Below are positions 10,201 through 20,606 of a DNA stretch of 36,337 bases, piece by piece; positions within the stretch are counted from its first letter, which is position 1, and every line of letters starts with the position of its first letter. The stretch is from Alectoria sarmentosa. Its lineage: Eukaryota > Ascomycota > Lecanoromycetes > Lecanorales > Parmeliaceae. The notes below the pieces were generated by a model. It was given only the letters and a program-made list of their open reading frames with translations. It did not search any database and was not told where the DNA came from. The DNA is taken from NCBI GenBank assembly GCA_009733775.1, contig WOGZ01000328.1, forward strand, positions 1-36,337. The letters are read 5' to 3'. Made by a program: the position numbers and the translations under genes.

Positions 10201-12801
10201 ATTGCGATTGACAACAACCAGGTTGAAACGGTCAGAGCTCTATTGGCTTCTGGCCGTGCTGACGTCAATCAATTTAATATACGAGCCGCCGAACAGCTTT
10301 TAGAGCAGAAATTTGAACCTGTAATAAGTTATGCAAGCGCACTCCAGGCTGCAGTTGTCAAAGGATCCAGGGCTATAATTGACCTTCTAGTTGATTGTGG
10401 TGCCAAGGTCGATCTTGTCGCCGGCTATTACGGAAGCATGCTTCAAGCTGCATGCTTGAAAGGGCACGCCAAGCTTGTAGAGTATCTTCTCGACGAGGCC
10501 AACCTTGATCCCAATTCTCAAGGGGGATATCACGGGAACTCACTGCAAGCTGCGTGTGCGATGGGGCATTCGGGAATCGTCGAAATCCTCCTTGGAGCCA
10601 AGGTCAGAGTCTGCGAACTTGTACCTGGAGGCCATTATGGCTCGGCGATCATGGCTGCTACGTGTGCTGGTAGCCTGGGGATTGTCGAAAACCTGTTAGA
10701 TTATACTGATGATGCTGAAGCCATGGTGAATCAAAGAAGCCCAAAATACGGTACACCTCTACAGCAGGCCGTAGACCTCAACAGAAGAGATATGGTTGAT
10801 CTTCTCATTGGGCGCGGAGCAGAAATCAATGCCCCTGGAGCAACAGAAAGTGACAGACCTCAGAAGGACTCTAGCGCTCTCGCAAACGCTGCCAGAAAGG
10901 GTAACCATAAGATTGTTTCGATGCTGGTTGACATGAAGGCTGAAGCCGACTTTTCCTATTCGAACGGCCAGTTTCATCTATTACACCAAGCAGCGCTGTA
11001 CAATATGTCGGATCTGGCTCGATACTGCGTGGGAAAGAAGTGTGACGTGAATATGACAACTGATCAGGGCGTCAAGTACCACCAAGACCAAAGAAAGCTG
11101 ACACCACTAGCGATCGCATCCGTTGAGGGGCATATTGAAATTGTGGAATTACTACTCGGCGAGGGAGCACTGATACAGTATCCTGGGGACAATGTCCCCA
11201 CCTTGTTTCTGGCGGCATCCAGGGATCACGGTAATATTGTTAAAGCACTCATCCAACAACACAAAGCTAGGCATCCCAACAATCCCAAACTCACCTCTGA
11301 TTTCATGAGCAGACGCGTTCCGAGGTCTAAAAATACCGCCCTCCATGAAGCAGCGTGTCAGGGATCTGTCAGCGCTGTAGCCAAGTTACTGGAGTATGGA
11401 GCCCCCTTCCTCAGGGCCGATGCTGGAGTCGGAGTGTTCCAAAGAGCAGCCTGGGACGGAAGACCTCGGGTGGTAAAGACGCTTGTTGAATACTTGGAAA
11501 AGTCTTCAAAGAGTGAGTGTGTTCAACTCATCAACGCTCTGGACGATAATCGGAAATCGGCTCTTGTCGATGCGGCCGAACGAAATCGGCACAACATATT
11601 TCCATATCTTCTTGAGCACGGGGCCGACTTCAAGGTCCGAGATAAGTGGGGAAACACTTTGTTACATTACGTCTCCACAAGAAACCACCATGATTTACTC
11701 AGAATGTTGTTGGCTGCGTGGGACAAAGAAGATCCAGGCGACAAAATGGCTTGGTTGACCGTGACGAATGATGACAAAAAGACTGCATTGCAAGAAGCTG
11801 TGCGTCGACATCACTACCCTACCATTCGACTACTACTTGATGCTGGTGCCAAAATCACTCCCACATATCATCGCTACTGCCTCGTCTTCAAGGAGAGCCC
11901 CAAAGTCGAGGAGATTCAAAACCTGATCAGAGAAGGATTCGGCGATGACAGAGAAGAAGCCCTGAAATACTTCAACCACCGCGCCGGTCAAGACGGTGCC
12001 TCAATCCTCCACGATGTAGCCAGATACCACCGCATCGACATCGCCCAGTATCTACTAGATTACGGCGCGGACCCAACAACCTTGGACGCAGAGTCCATGC
12101 TGGACACACAACGCGTAAACGTAGCCACGCCCCTCCACCTCGCAGTCTGTGAAGGTCTCCAGCCAATGGTCAAACTCCTCCTCACACACGCCGCCCAAAA
12201 ATGCGACCAAGCGACCCTCACCCGCTTCGTCAACCGGCGCAACCGACTAGGAAAAACAGCCCTCATGGACGCCGCGGAGCGCAACCGCTCCGAAATAATG
12301 GACCTGCTCCTCTCCCCCCCCTACTTAGCCGACTGGTCCATCCTCGACAACCAAGAGCAAAACGTCCTCCACTGGTGCGCCTGGCGCCACCATACCCCCT
12401 CCGTCCAAACCCTCCTCCGTCACGCTTCATCCACCCCAGACCAAACCCAAAAATTCTCCACCTTCCTAACCCAACGCTCCAAAGCCGGCATAAGCCCCCT
12501 CCACGACATCACATCCCAAGGCTACGAAGACCTAGCCAAGCTCCTCTTATACGACTACCACGCCGACTACGAAGTCTATGACAACACTGGGGATTCGATC
12601 TTGCATCGCGCAGTACAGAGCGATCATGACTTCTTATTGAGGGTGTATTTGGAATATATGCGTAAGGGGCAGGGGGAGGATCAGGAGAAATTTAGACGGG
12701 TGTTGGGGCATCGGAATACGACGGGGCGGACTGTGCTGCAGGCGTTGGAGGTTAGGGGGAGGAGGGATTGGGCTGGGTATGTGAGGGGGGTTGGGGGGTA
12801 G
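7262..12801 (+). CDS. NACHT-ankyrin STAND (NLR-like) protein, about 1790 aa
   Basis: Two exons, 7262-9418 and 9586-12801, joined by a phase-0 intron (9419-9585; donor GTACGT, CTGAT branch-like site, acceptor TACAG), give one open frame. Residues about 90-240 form a helical domain of the kind found N-terminal to fungal NACHT proteins (NACHT_N or DUF7708-like); 300-345 look coiled-coil. The NACHT domain has Walker A GTSGTGKT (residues 403-410) and a Walker B-like strand CIIVDALDTL (near 514), then a winged-helix-like segment (MLRWLLCVQETLSVDQF). From about 915 to 1770 there are some 20 ankyrin repeats. Such proteins are nucleotide-switched receptors in which ankyrin repeats sense a ligand and the N-terminus signals, often in non-self recognition or cell death. 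The start sits in good context (TTACTATGG). An alternative acceptor (CTAG, 9561) would add eight residues in frame. It is the only large intact gene in the window. Confidence 0.88.
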
Positions 12802-13395
12802 TGTTACGGCTTGCGAATCCAGCGTCTCATGAATTATGAATTTCGAAATTTTTGGACTTGGAAATTGGAAAAGCGAGCCAGAGATCAACGCCGTTTATTT
12901 CCTTTCCTTTCCTTTCATAATCCATCCTATCCTATCCCATCCTCTCAAGCGCAGACTTTAAAACAATTTTGAAATTGAAAAGAAAAAAATAGTCTTTACT
13001 TCTTCCTGAAAAGTAAAGAACAAAGAGGCGGGATTTGACTCACTCACTTGGTCACTGCCTACCTAATTAAATATTTATTATAGGATAAGATGAGATGCCA
13101 TAAGCACATAACGAAACGAACGTACTCACGTCACGATACGATACGGCTGCTGATACGATACGAATAATAATACAAATGATTAAAACAGAAAGTGAGAGAT
13201 TTTGACGGGAAGAGGATAGATAGATGGATGGATCGATGGATAGGGCAGATGGGTGTGGTTTTCTTGCTGGGTATGTATGTATACATGGATTGTTTGGTTT
13301 GGGTAGGAGGCGGGGGAGGAGGAGGTGCGTTTTTGGTATTGGGATGGATGGATTTGATGGATTGGATGGATAGATGGGTGGGTATTTGTGGAAGA
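12802..13395. repeat. Intergenic DNA with simple repeats
   Basis: Contains a pyrimidine stretch of CTTTC and CATCCTATC units (about 12897-12946), a short CGATACGATACG repeat (about 13134-13162), and GATA/GATG-type tetranucleotide repeats (about 13216-13250 and 13342-13385). No gene is seen. It probably holds the 3' ends of the two converging genes on either side. Confidence 0.7.
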
Positions 13396-13396
13396 T

Positions 13397-13494
13397 TAAG
13401 GAGGAGGAGACGAGGAGGAGGAGGAGGAGGAGGAGGAAGGAGGAGGAGGAGGAAGGAGAAGAAGGATAAAGAAGAAGATGATGAAGAAGCGGAA
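13397..13494. repeat. (GGA)n/(GAA)n purine-rich microsatellite
   Basis: About 100 bp of nearly pure GGA, GGAA and GAA units on the plus strand, grading into GATGAAGAAG. Read on the minus strand it gives only poly-Ser/Pro/Leu low complexity. The strong strand purine/pyrimidine split could form triplex DNA, though this is speculative. Confidence 0.9.
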
Positions 13495-13816
13495 TGAAGG
13501 GCCAATGATTGTACGCTCAAGGTCGGTAAGTCGATGGTAGGTTCTTGCAATCGTCTCCGAAAGTATACTAACATACGGCGCGCTCATCAGCGGCACGCTC
13601 TCGGCTTTTACGGATGGAATGGCGAAAACCAGAGGGGTTGTAGGCGTCGCTGGGAAATTGAGTATGGGGAGGCCAAAGGAATCGAGGGGGGGCGGTTCGG
13701 TGGGCAGTATATCAATGTTGGGTGATGGGATTATTAATGATGGCAATCCGGTAATTGTGGGAGGTTCGGTTGAGGATAAGCTGATTGAGGGGGGGATTGT
13801 GGTGGGAACAGTAGTC

Positions 13817-14737
13817 TCAGAAGACGGGCTGAGTGAGATGGGATTGCTGGGTGGTACGCTTGCTGGAAGCACGCTGGCGGAGGGCAGAATAAATGTCGAA
13901 AGGCTGGCTGGTGGTGTTGAGAATGAGGGGTGAGTAAAGGGGATACTTGGCGCGCTTGTTGTAATTGACGGTGCACTTTTTGTGGATAAGGTTGCTGATG
14001 ATAGACTGAGTGAACTCAGGATCGTGGAAATAGCACTCTGTGCTGGTACCGTTGGGCTGAAGGGAAGCACCGTCGTCCCTGTTCCGGTCGAAGTTGTGTA
14101 TGTGAGTACTGTGCTTGGTGGGATGTCGACGGAGGGAAGACTTCCGGATGGAACGCCCGCTAAATAGATACTCGCAGAGGAGACACCGATTGTTGACACT
14201 GTGCTCCTGCTTCCCAAGGCCTAGGACCCTGGTCTTATTGCTCCCACCGCGTTTGAGATCTTTGTAGGCTATGGAAACACGCCATTCGCAGCCCTTGGCC
14301 TTGATCCTAGTCATCTCTTGCAGCCGAGTAGTGTTATGCTCTAGATCTTGTTCTCCTTTATGCTCTGGTAGCTTCCTCGAATTCTTGGTCTCTATGTAGT
14401 GATGAATGCAGTGATAAGTCTTGCGGGGATCCTTGACCCCACACGAGCCAGTCACGATTGCAAATCCCTGACTGAATGCGTAGTCCTGCAAGCGAGTCCA
14501 GGCGTCATCGGGTGTATCGAACGTCTCGTTCTTGCTGGGTGGAAGGAGGTGGGAGGGGGGGATACGATCGATTGCACGCTGGAGGATTGGATGGAGGTCT
14601 TCTTCGAGGTAGGGATGGGGGACCCAGGTAGGCGTTGCGGTCGCGATAGTGGGGGTAGGAGGGCCGTTGGCGGCGACGGCGAGGTCTATAAGGTGGGAGG
14701 GAGGTGCGTCTATAGTGGGATCCATGGTGGGATCCAT
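13817..14737 (-). CDS. FAR1-like zinc-finger DNA-binding protein, possibly frameshifted
   Basis: From the ATG at 14737 the minus frame has a Pro/Thr-rich leader, then a domain resembling the FAR1/WRKY-GCM1 zinc finger of fungal proteins and Mutator-like transposases: AWTRLQDYAFSQGFAIVTGS, YHCIHHYIETKNSR and AKGCEWRVSIAYKDL, then RVLGLGKQEHS. After that this frame looks less protein-like, while the frame shifted by a net +1 becomes a long Ser/Thr/Pro-rich tail (from about 14200 down to 13560). So either one extra base lies near 14200, or a 40-nt intron does (GTGTCA donor, TTTAG acceptor; short). No transposase DDE core follows, so a domesticated host gene or a relic is likelier than an active element. 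The domain call is moderate and the gene model uncertain. Confidence 0.55.
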   Translation of the reverse strand: MDPTMDPTIDAPPSHLIDLAVAANGPPTPTIATATPTWVPHPYLEEDLHPILQRAIDRIPPSHLLPPSKNETFDTPDDAWTRLQDYAFSQGFAIVTGSCGVKDPRKTYHCIHHYIETKNSRKLPEHKGEQDLEHNTTRLQEMTRIKAKGCEWRVSIAYKDLKRGGSNKTRVLGLGKQEHSVNNRCLLCEYLFSGRSIRKSSLRRHPTKHSTHIHNFDRNRDDGASLQPNGTSTECYFHDPEFTQSIISNLIHKKCTVNYNKRAKYPLYSPLILNTTSQPFDIYSALRQRASSKRTTQQSHLTQPVF

Positions 14738-14829
14738 GGCTGTGGCCGTTGTGGGGGGGGTGGCTGTTGTGGGGGGAGTGGATCCTTGAATATGATCAAT
14801 TTCTATGTGGGTTACCAAGCTACTTGAAT

Positions 14830-16079
14830 TTTGGTGGGGCTACAATACAAATCTAAGTACCGAGGTATAATTAAGCGAAGTCTGCGCTGCGCCCCTATCC
14901 TGCGCCCCCAGGACTTCCCGCGATCATGATTATGCATCGAACCTATCATTGAAAATTATTTGGGTTCAACACCTGAATAGATGGTCGGACAAATCCAACA
15001 AAGCATAGCGTTTGATTATGCATGGCTTCGAACTGATGCCAGCCGTTTCTCCGAGCCTCAATAAGTGTCTTTGATCTGCTGCATCGCTCAATTCCTGCCT
15101 GTGACAGGATGCCATGACCAGCTCAACATGCAGGAGAGCGCATAAGCGCCGGCTTCGCGGACTCTGCGTCCGGTAGGGTGGCGTGATTTAATTCCTTGAG
15201 CCAGATTTCGTGCTTCTGTCATAGCTTCAAAAGAATGATCGACCTATGAAGATACAATTTACAACAGTCGGCACCTTGATATGGACTCCAAGCGATGCAG
15301 CTTCGAGGTGTCAGGACATGATAGGCCCCCCGTTTTCGTCTGTCTTGGATCCAACTCTGCCGAATGCTAAGTGATAGGGTTCAAGATGCCCCGCTGATGA
15401 TCCGAGGAGTTGAGGCTCTGGGTAAAGTCGATCTCGGCTCGCAACCCGTTGGCATTGCTGAACGTCCGGCACATCATCAAGTGTCTACCAAGATGAACGG
15501 CAAGACTCTCGAAAGTACGAGCAATTGGAAATTGCGATTAGGTACCCGGTACCAAATATGCGGAATAAGCATCATGAGAGGGTCCAGTTGAAGGCAGCGA
15601 AGAAATCAGGTGATCCAAACATAGTGGCTGCTGGATCTTAGTGCCAGTGAGATCGCACATCCATCGATATGTAAAGCTCGACTGACATCTGCGAATGTCA
15701 AGCAAGTCAGGTCAGATGCTGCGTTATGCAAAATATTGAGCCGCGACATCTGACTGCGAGCCATCCGGACAACACGCCACCAAGAGCAGATTATGTTAGG
15801 TGAATGTTTTAGTGTAGAAGATTGAGGCGAGTATGAGACATGTGCAGATGTTGGAGAAGTTACATAGTCAAACTCGTTTGTGCGTGTAACGCCGCTGTCC
15901 GTCTAAGTGCTGGCTCAATTATCACGATGACCACATCATCAATGATGGCAAAGACTAAAGGAATGACCTCACTGATGGAAGGTGCAGACTATTCAGAGAA
16001 CATGAAATTAGATAGAGGAAGTTCAAATAAGGTACATCGCGACCGAGTTTCTCCTCGAAATAAAACATACGAAGCTAAA
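14830..16079. other. No recognisable gene
   Basis: 1.25 kb of normal GC content with only short frames (for example 15364-15591 and 15840-16127) and no motif I recognise on either strand. It is probably degenerate sequence next to the inverted-repeat-bounded island. Confidence 0.6.
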
Positions 16080-16160
16080 CTATTAGCGTGTGACGGAAGC
16101 TTGCGAATTTCTTGGCACAAAAAATAGAAAATTTTGTGTTCTTGCCACTCAAAGGTGAAC
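16080..16160 (+). repeat. Left arm of an 81-bp inverted repeat pair
   Basis: Starts CTATTAGCGTGTGACG and matches the reverse complement of 17267-17347 at 71 of 81 positions by hand count. Eight of the ten differences are transitions. Similarity stops sharply on the inner side and fades on the outer side. No clear target-site duplication was found. Confidence 0.85.
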
Positions 16161-16299
16161 ATCGTCCGGCCAGCGACGAGATCCACCTGTACGTGGTGCT
16201 GACTACGAACCTGCTGCAGTCTATTGTACTCAGCAGAGCCGAGAGATCTCATATCATCTACGAGAGAATGTTATCGATTCTAAAAAGCACGCGGTGACG

Positions 16300-17260
16300 C
16301 GTATTACTCTTTTACGAAACGATCAACACAATTGTTATGAGAATAGCTGTGAAGGATTATAAGCATATTTGTTTATCGATTTATTTATCTATCCCTTTAT
16401 CGACTCTCGCATAAAGAAAAAACAAAAACGATGCACACACGATCGCATACACACATTAATTTCACACATCATTAACACACACATCATCGATTTAACATTA
16501 CGACACAAAAATCACACACAGTGTACGAAGAACACATATAATCATACATTATTAACTTAAAAGAATTTAATTCTTAATCATCGTCAAATACGTATATATC
16601 GTTGAAAAGTGACGATTAACGCGTTATCACGAGAATAATAAAAAAAGAATTTGTTAATTTGAGATTAAAACCTATTATTTTTTTTTCGCTCGCGAGAATA
16701 CGATACGACATTTACGTTGCGAGACGTATATAAGTTTCATATTATACGATTTAAAATTAAAATAAGATATTCTTATATTATAAATTAAATATACATTTTC
16801 GAAAAAAATGTTAAAATTACATATATATTAACGCGCTTATAACAATTTTATTTGAAAAAAAGACTTTAAATCATTCAAAATCGAAAAGGAATTTGAATAC
16901 GAATAAATTGAGTTTTTTAATAAAAAAGGCCTTTGAAACTTAACGTGATTCTTATATATGTGTTAATAAACAATCACGCGTATAATATAAAAGTGTTAAT
17001 TCATTTCGAAGGTGGGAGCCTCGAAGGATTACGCATCTGATTGAGCCTTAATCGTCTGTGAAACCTCTCGAAATGTTCAATATGAATTAATCAATCAATC
17101 AATTAATCGGTAAACATCGTCCACTTTGATGATTTCTGAAACTAATAATTTTTTAAGATATTTACAGAGCTAGAATTCTTGACTTAATACGATTAACATT
17201 AATATGAGGAGTTTTTGATAGTCTGTTATACTTATAAATCTAGATAATTGAGCTTTCTGT
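16300..17260. repeat. Small AT-rich island between inverted repeats
   Basis: About 1 kb, strongly AT-rich and without a plausible gene. Its first part (16381-16560) is unusual: 44 C against 13 G on the plus strand, with CpA common and TpG almost absent. From about 16600 the composition resembles the large AT islands, with C mostly in CpG. It is likely the mutated interior of a repeat. Confidence 0.75.
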
Positions 17261-17266
17261 TGGATT

Positions 17267-17347
17267 GTCCATTTTTGGGTGGCAAAAACACAAGAATTTC
17301 GATTTTTTGTGCCAAGAAATTTGCAAGCTTTCGTCACACGCTAATAG
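17267..17347 (-). repeat. Right arm of the 81-bp inverted repeat pair
   Basis: Reverse-complement partner of 16080-16160; the outer end reads CACACGCTAATAG on the plus strand. Together the arms bound 1.27 kb, a size and shape expected of a small inverted-repeat element or of two opposed copies of one subtelomeric repeat. Confidence 0.85.
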
Positions 17348-17735
17348 CTCCATTTCAATACGACCCTCGATGAAACCGCAGTCAGCCTCGTCTCTCCATC
17401 CACGGTACACATATTTTTGACAATCGTGATTGATGCTGCGTAGAATTGCGTGCGGATAGATAGTTTGCTTCGCAATTTCTTCGCGCGTCGAGAACTCTCA
17501 GTCTCACGAATGTCAATGACGAGGCTGAGGCCGAAGCCTTCATTCTCGAATCCCAGGACAGCAGCCTGGGAAATAGGAACCAGATCCTTCATTCATGAAA
17601 GAACTAGCTCGTACACTCATCCATTCGGGAGTGCAATAGAGTTCTAGAACAGCAACTTCTGATGCAACGGTAAAAGCACGCTACACCAACATTCCTCATC
17701 ATCGTTATCACAACCTGTATTCTCCGTCACAAAGT
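17348..17735 (+). promoter_or_regulatory. Upstream region of the HET gene
   Basis: 388 bp between the inverted-repeat arm and the HET start codon. It is pyrimidine-rich near the ATG with no clear TATA element. A minus-strand frame (17341-17592) gives no recognisable protein. Confidence 0.35.
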
Positions 17736-19380
17736 ATGCGTCTGCTCCATACCACTGAGCTCAAGCTCTCATCTTTTGACCATGACAACACAATTCCCCC
17801 TTACGCCATCCTATCTCACACTTGGCGTAACGCCGAGGTATCTTTTCACGACCTACGCAAACATGTCGAAGGGGAGCCTAGTGAGTCAGAAGGTTACCGG
17901 AAGATTCGGTCATGCTGCACCCTAGCAGCGCGTGAAGGGTTTAAATATGTCTGGGTTTGATACTTGTTGCATAGACAAAACTAGTAGCGCCGAGCTTTCG
18001 GAAGCTATTAATTCGATGTTTCGATGGTACAAAAGTGCCAACGTTTGCTATGCTTATCTGATTGATGTCGATATATCGAAGCTGGATTGGAAACTTCAGT
18101 TTCGCAATAGTAGATGGTTCGAAAGAGGGTGGACTCTTCAAGAGCTTCTTGCCCCCAGTAACGTGGACTTCTATGACTGCGAATGGAGAAAGGTCGGCTC
18201 TAAAGATACTTTATACTCCGAGATTTCATTAGCTACAGGGATAGAATTCGAACATCTGGTCAACCATCGTATCGCAAGTACAGCACAGAAGATGTTCTGG
18301 GCATCAGAGCGAGGAACGACTCGGCCCGAAGACCTGTCATATTGTTTGCTGGGCCTTTTCGACATCAACATGACACCTATCTATGGAAAAGGGTCGAACG
18401 CGTTCGTGAGATTGCAGCAGAAAATAGCAGAAAAGATAGATGACGAGTCTCTTTTCGCCTGGAACGATCCGGATCCGGATCCACCATATAATTTTACAGG
18501 CATGTTCGCTAAGTCCCCAAAAGCTTTTGCAAAAAGTGGAAAGATAGGGCCGGTCACCAGCGTCTCATTACGGTTATATAGGCCACCTTGGAGTGTGACC
18601 AATAGAGGCCTAGCGATCAGTCTATATGTTAACACAGCCTTGAATAGGGAGACTGGTAGATCCTCTCGGGCCTCCCGGCTCGAGCTGGCTATCTTGAACT
18701 GTGCTCGTGAACCTGGCAATATCCCTTTCTGCATCCGGCTAGTCAGACTAAGCCGAGATGAGCTGGCCAGACCAGGACTAGGGGAGACTCCTCTAGAGGG
18801 AAGCCTACCACTTCAGTACCTGGCTACGATCACCGGTAATTCAAGTTTAGCTCCTGGCGCTTTATCCTCAGAGCTATCCTTAGAGCCTAGACAAGTCTAC
18901 ATTCGCCCGAACCTCGCCTTTGATTGTATAGACCCTTTCATGCTACTTCCGAGATATCGTATCCAGACTTTTATATTTCCATTAGCTTCAAGGGAATCAG
19001 GATTTCGAGTTTCCGACTTTTACTGTTCAGATTCATCACTTGCTTTATTCGATCGAGAAACTTGGGACCTGACCCTCGGAGAGGGCTACGCTGGCTTTGT
19101 GTTCAGTCAGATCAACTCTGAGTATATGGATAGATTTTTGCTGATCATACGTCTCGGCTGGCCTGAGGCGAGCTTAGATATTGTAATGGAGAGCCACGAA
19201 GGCAGACCATCTAGAAGCCAGAAGATATTGCGAATATACGGGGACCCAAGTGCTTGGCCAGACACTAAAGCACGGCAGTTTGAGGGCTTGTTACGGAGCA
19301 AGAGGAAGTTTTCGGTCACTCTAAGGCAGGGCGATGGACCTGGCGAGAAGCATTGTTTTGTGGACATGGAAGTTTCTTGA
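17736..19380 (+). pseudogene. HET-domain heterokaryon-incompatibility protein, one-base frameshift
   Basis: The N-terminus MRLLHTTELKL, PPYAILSHTW, KIRSCCTLAAREGFKYVWV and then TCCIDKTSSAELSEAINSMF are the ordered blocks of a HET domain (PF06985), followed by RWFERGWTLQELLAPSNVDF and TTRPEDLSYCLLGLFDI. HET proteins drive cell death when unlike fungal strains fuse. YVWV and TCCIDK are in different frames: the run TTT at 17956-17958 has one base too many, and the first frame stops at once. Apart from this the roughly 547-codon gene is open to its stop at 19380, a normal length for the family, so loss may be recent, or the extra T may be a sequence error. No intron is needed. The variable C-terminal half has no named domain. 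Confidence 0.85.
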
Positions 19381-19773
19381 AACAGATCAGTAGCCAAACA
19401 ACAGGAGGAAGTGCACTACCAAGGCTCTCATTCGTAGACCAACGAAATTTATTATCCTCTCTTGGTTTCTTCGAGATAGCAGCCATCGCATGAGATGACT
19501 CATCCAGCAAGGTGTATTACATCAAGCAGTTGAATTTAACCCACATCTTAAAACCAGCGTCCACTCTTCGCCAGACACGGAAGAAAACTACGTTCGTGCA
19601 TCGGTTTAAAGGAAGAACGTAGACCAATTAGGACCTTCCTCCTGATTTTGCGGATTCGTTCGTAGAAATAATCGTCATACATATGGGAGTCCATCCATCT
19701 ACTTGGTCTCACCCAACAGGCTCTAAGACCGCTCGGAGCGGGAATTGCAACCCCAAGCTCTTTTGGAATTTTT
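19381..19773. other. Intergenic, no recognisable gene
   Basis: Sits between the HET stop and the convergent minus-strand gene remains. A minus frame (19548-19832) lacks any motif and is likely a shadow of the neighbouring frame. Confidence 0.5.
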
Positions 19774-20040
19774 TCACTTCCCCAAACACACCGCACTGGC
19801 AATATACCGAAAACCTCTAGCTCTCTCCTCAATATCTTCTGCGTATGTTGTATACCCCGCTTCCTTCACCGCAATGGTTAAGCATACAATGGACCTTCCT
19901 AGCGCCTTGTCCTTTCCGTCTCCCTCTTGTGAACCCTTGGTCATGCGATCAAGCGTAAAGGCGACGTCACGCTCTAAAGTCTCCTTCGTATCCATCGACA
20001 TCCGTGGCCGTCCGGAAAGAGCCCCTCCGCAATACTAGCT
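19774..20040 (-). pseudogene. Unrecognised C-terminal-looking ORF fragment
   Basis: The minus frame from about 20040 to the stop at 19774 reads like real protein, with balanced composition and helical patterns (MSMDTKETLERDVAFTLDRM, KALGRSIVCLTIAVKEAGYT, YAEDIEERARGFRYIASAV). I do not recognise the family. It begins where the TPR frame of the upstream gene fails and is in another frame. It may be the true C-terminus of that gene after an indel, or a fragment of an unrelated gene now abutting it. Confidence 0.35.
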
Positions 20041-20102
20041 AGCGTGTCTGGATGCTCGTGGCCGAGCATCCTCTTGCGACTCTCCAGTACCTGCTCTCCC
20101 AG

Positions 20103-20606
20103 CTCTTCGGCCTCCTTCCACCGACCTTGACGATGATATGTCAACGCCAGGTTGTTCATGCTAGCTAGAGTGCCTGGATGCTCGTGGCCAACCACCCTCT
20201 TGCTCGTCTCCATTACTTGAATCTGTAGCTCTTCGGCCTCATTCCATCGGCCTTGATTCTTATACGTCAACGCTAGGTTGCCTATGCTAGTTAGGGTGGA
20301 AGGATGCTTGCTGCCAAGCACCCTCTTGCAAGTCTCCAGTTCTTGCATCTGCAGCTCTTCGGCCTCATTCCATCGGCCTTGATTCCAGTACGTCGACGCC
20401 AGGTTAGCCATGCTGGTCAGCGTGGAAGGATGCTCGCCGCCAAGCACCCTCTTGCGAGTCTCCACCACTTGTAACTGCAACTCTTCGGCATCCTTTCACC
20501 GGCCTTGATCCTTGTATACTGATCCTACCATCAACATGCTGTCAAGTGTTTCCCCATCTTCTTGACCAAATAGCGTCTTTCTCGTTTTCATCGCTTTTAT
20601 CGCCAT
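20103..20606 (-). repeat. 126-bp tandem repeat encoding TPRs
   Basis: The plus-strand phrase CTCTTCGGC recurs at 20103, 20229, 20355 and 20481, exactly 126 bp apart, equal to one 42-residue kinesin-light-chain-like TPR. The middle copies are strongly alike, so units have probably been duplicated or homogenised recently, as is usual in fungal recognition genes with variable repeat numbers. Confidence 0.9.

Noticed and set aside
12201..12581. Pro/Arg-rich plus-strand frame in the last ankyrin repeats
   Set aside because: Shadow of a C-rich part of the ankyrin exon in another frame.
16430..16550. Simple (CA)n microsatellite
   Set aside because: CA runs are short and irregular and G loss extends beyond them, so a plain microsatellite does not explain the whole patch.
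17956..17958. Programmed +1 frameshift in the HET gene
   Set aside because: No known slippery context or supporting feature; the same +1 change recurs in unrelated broken genes.
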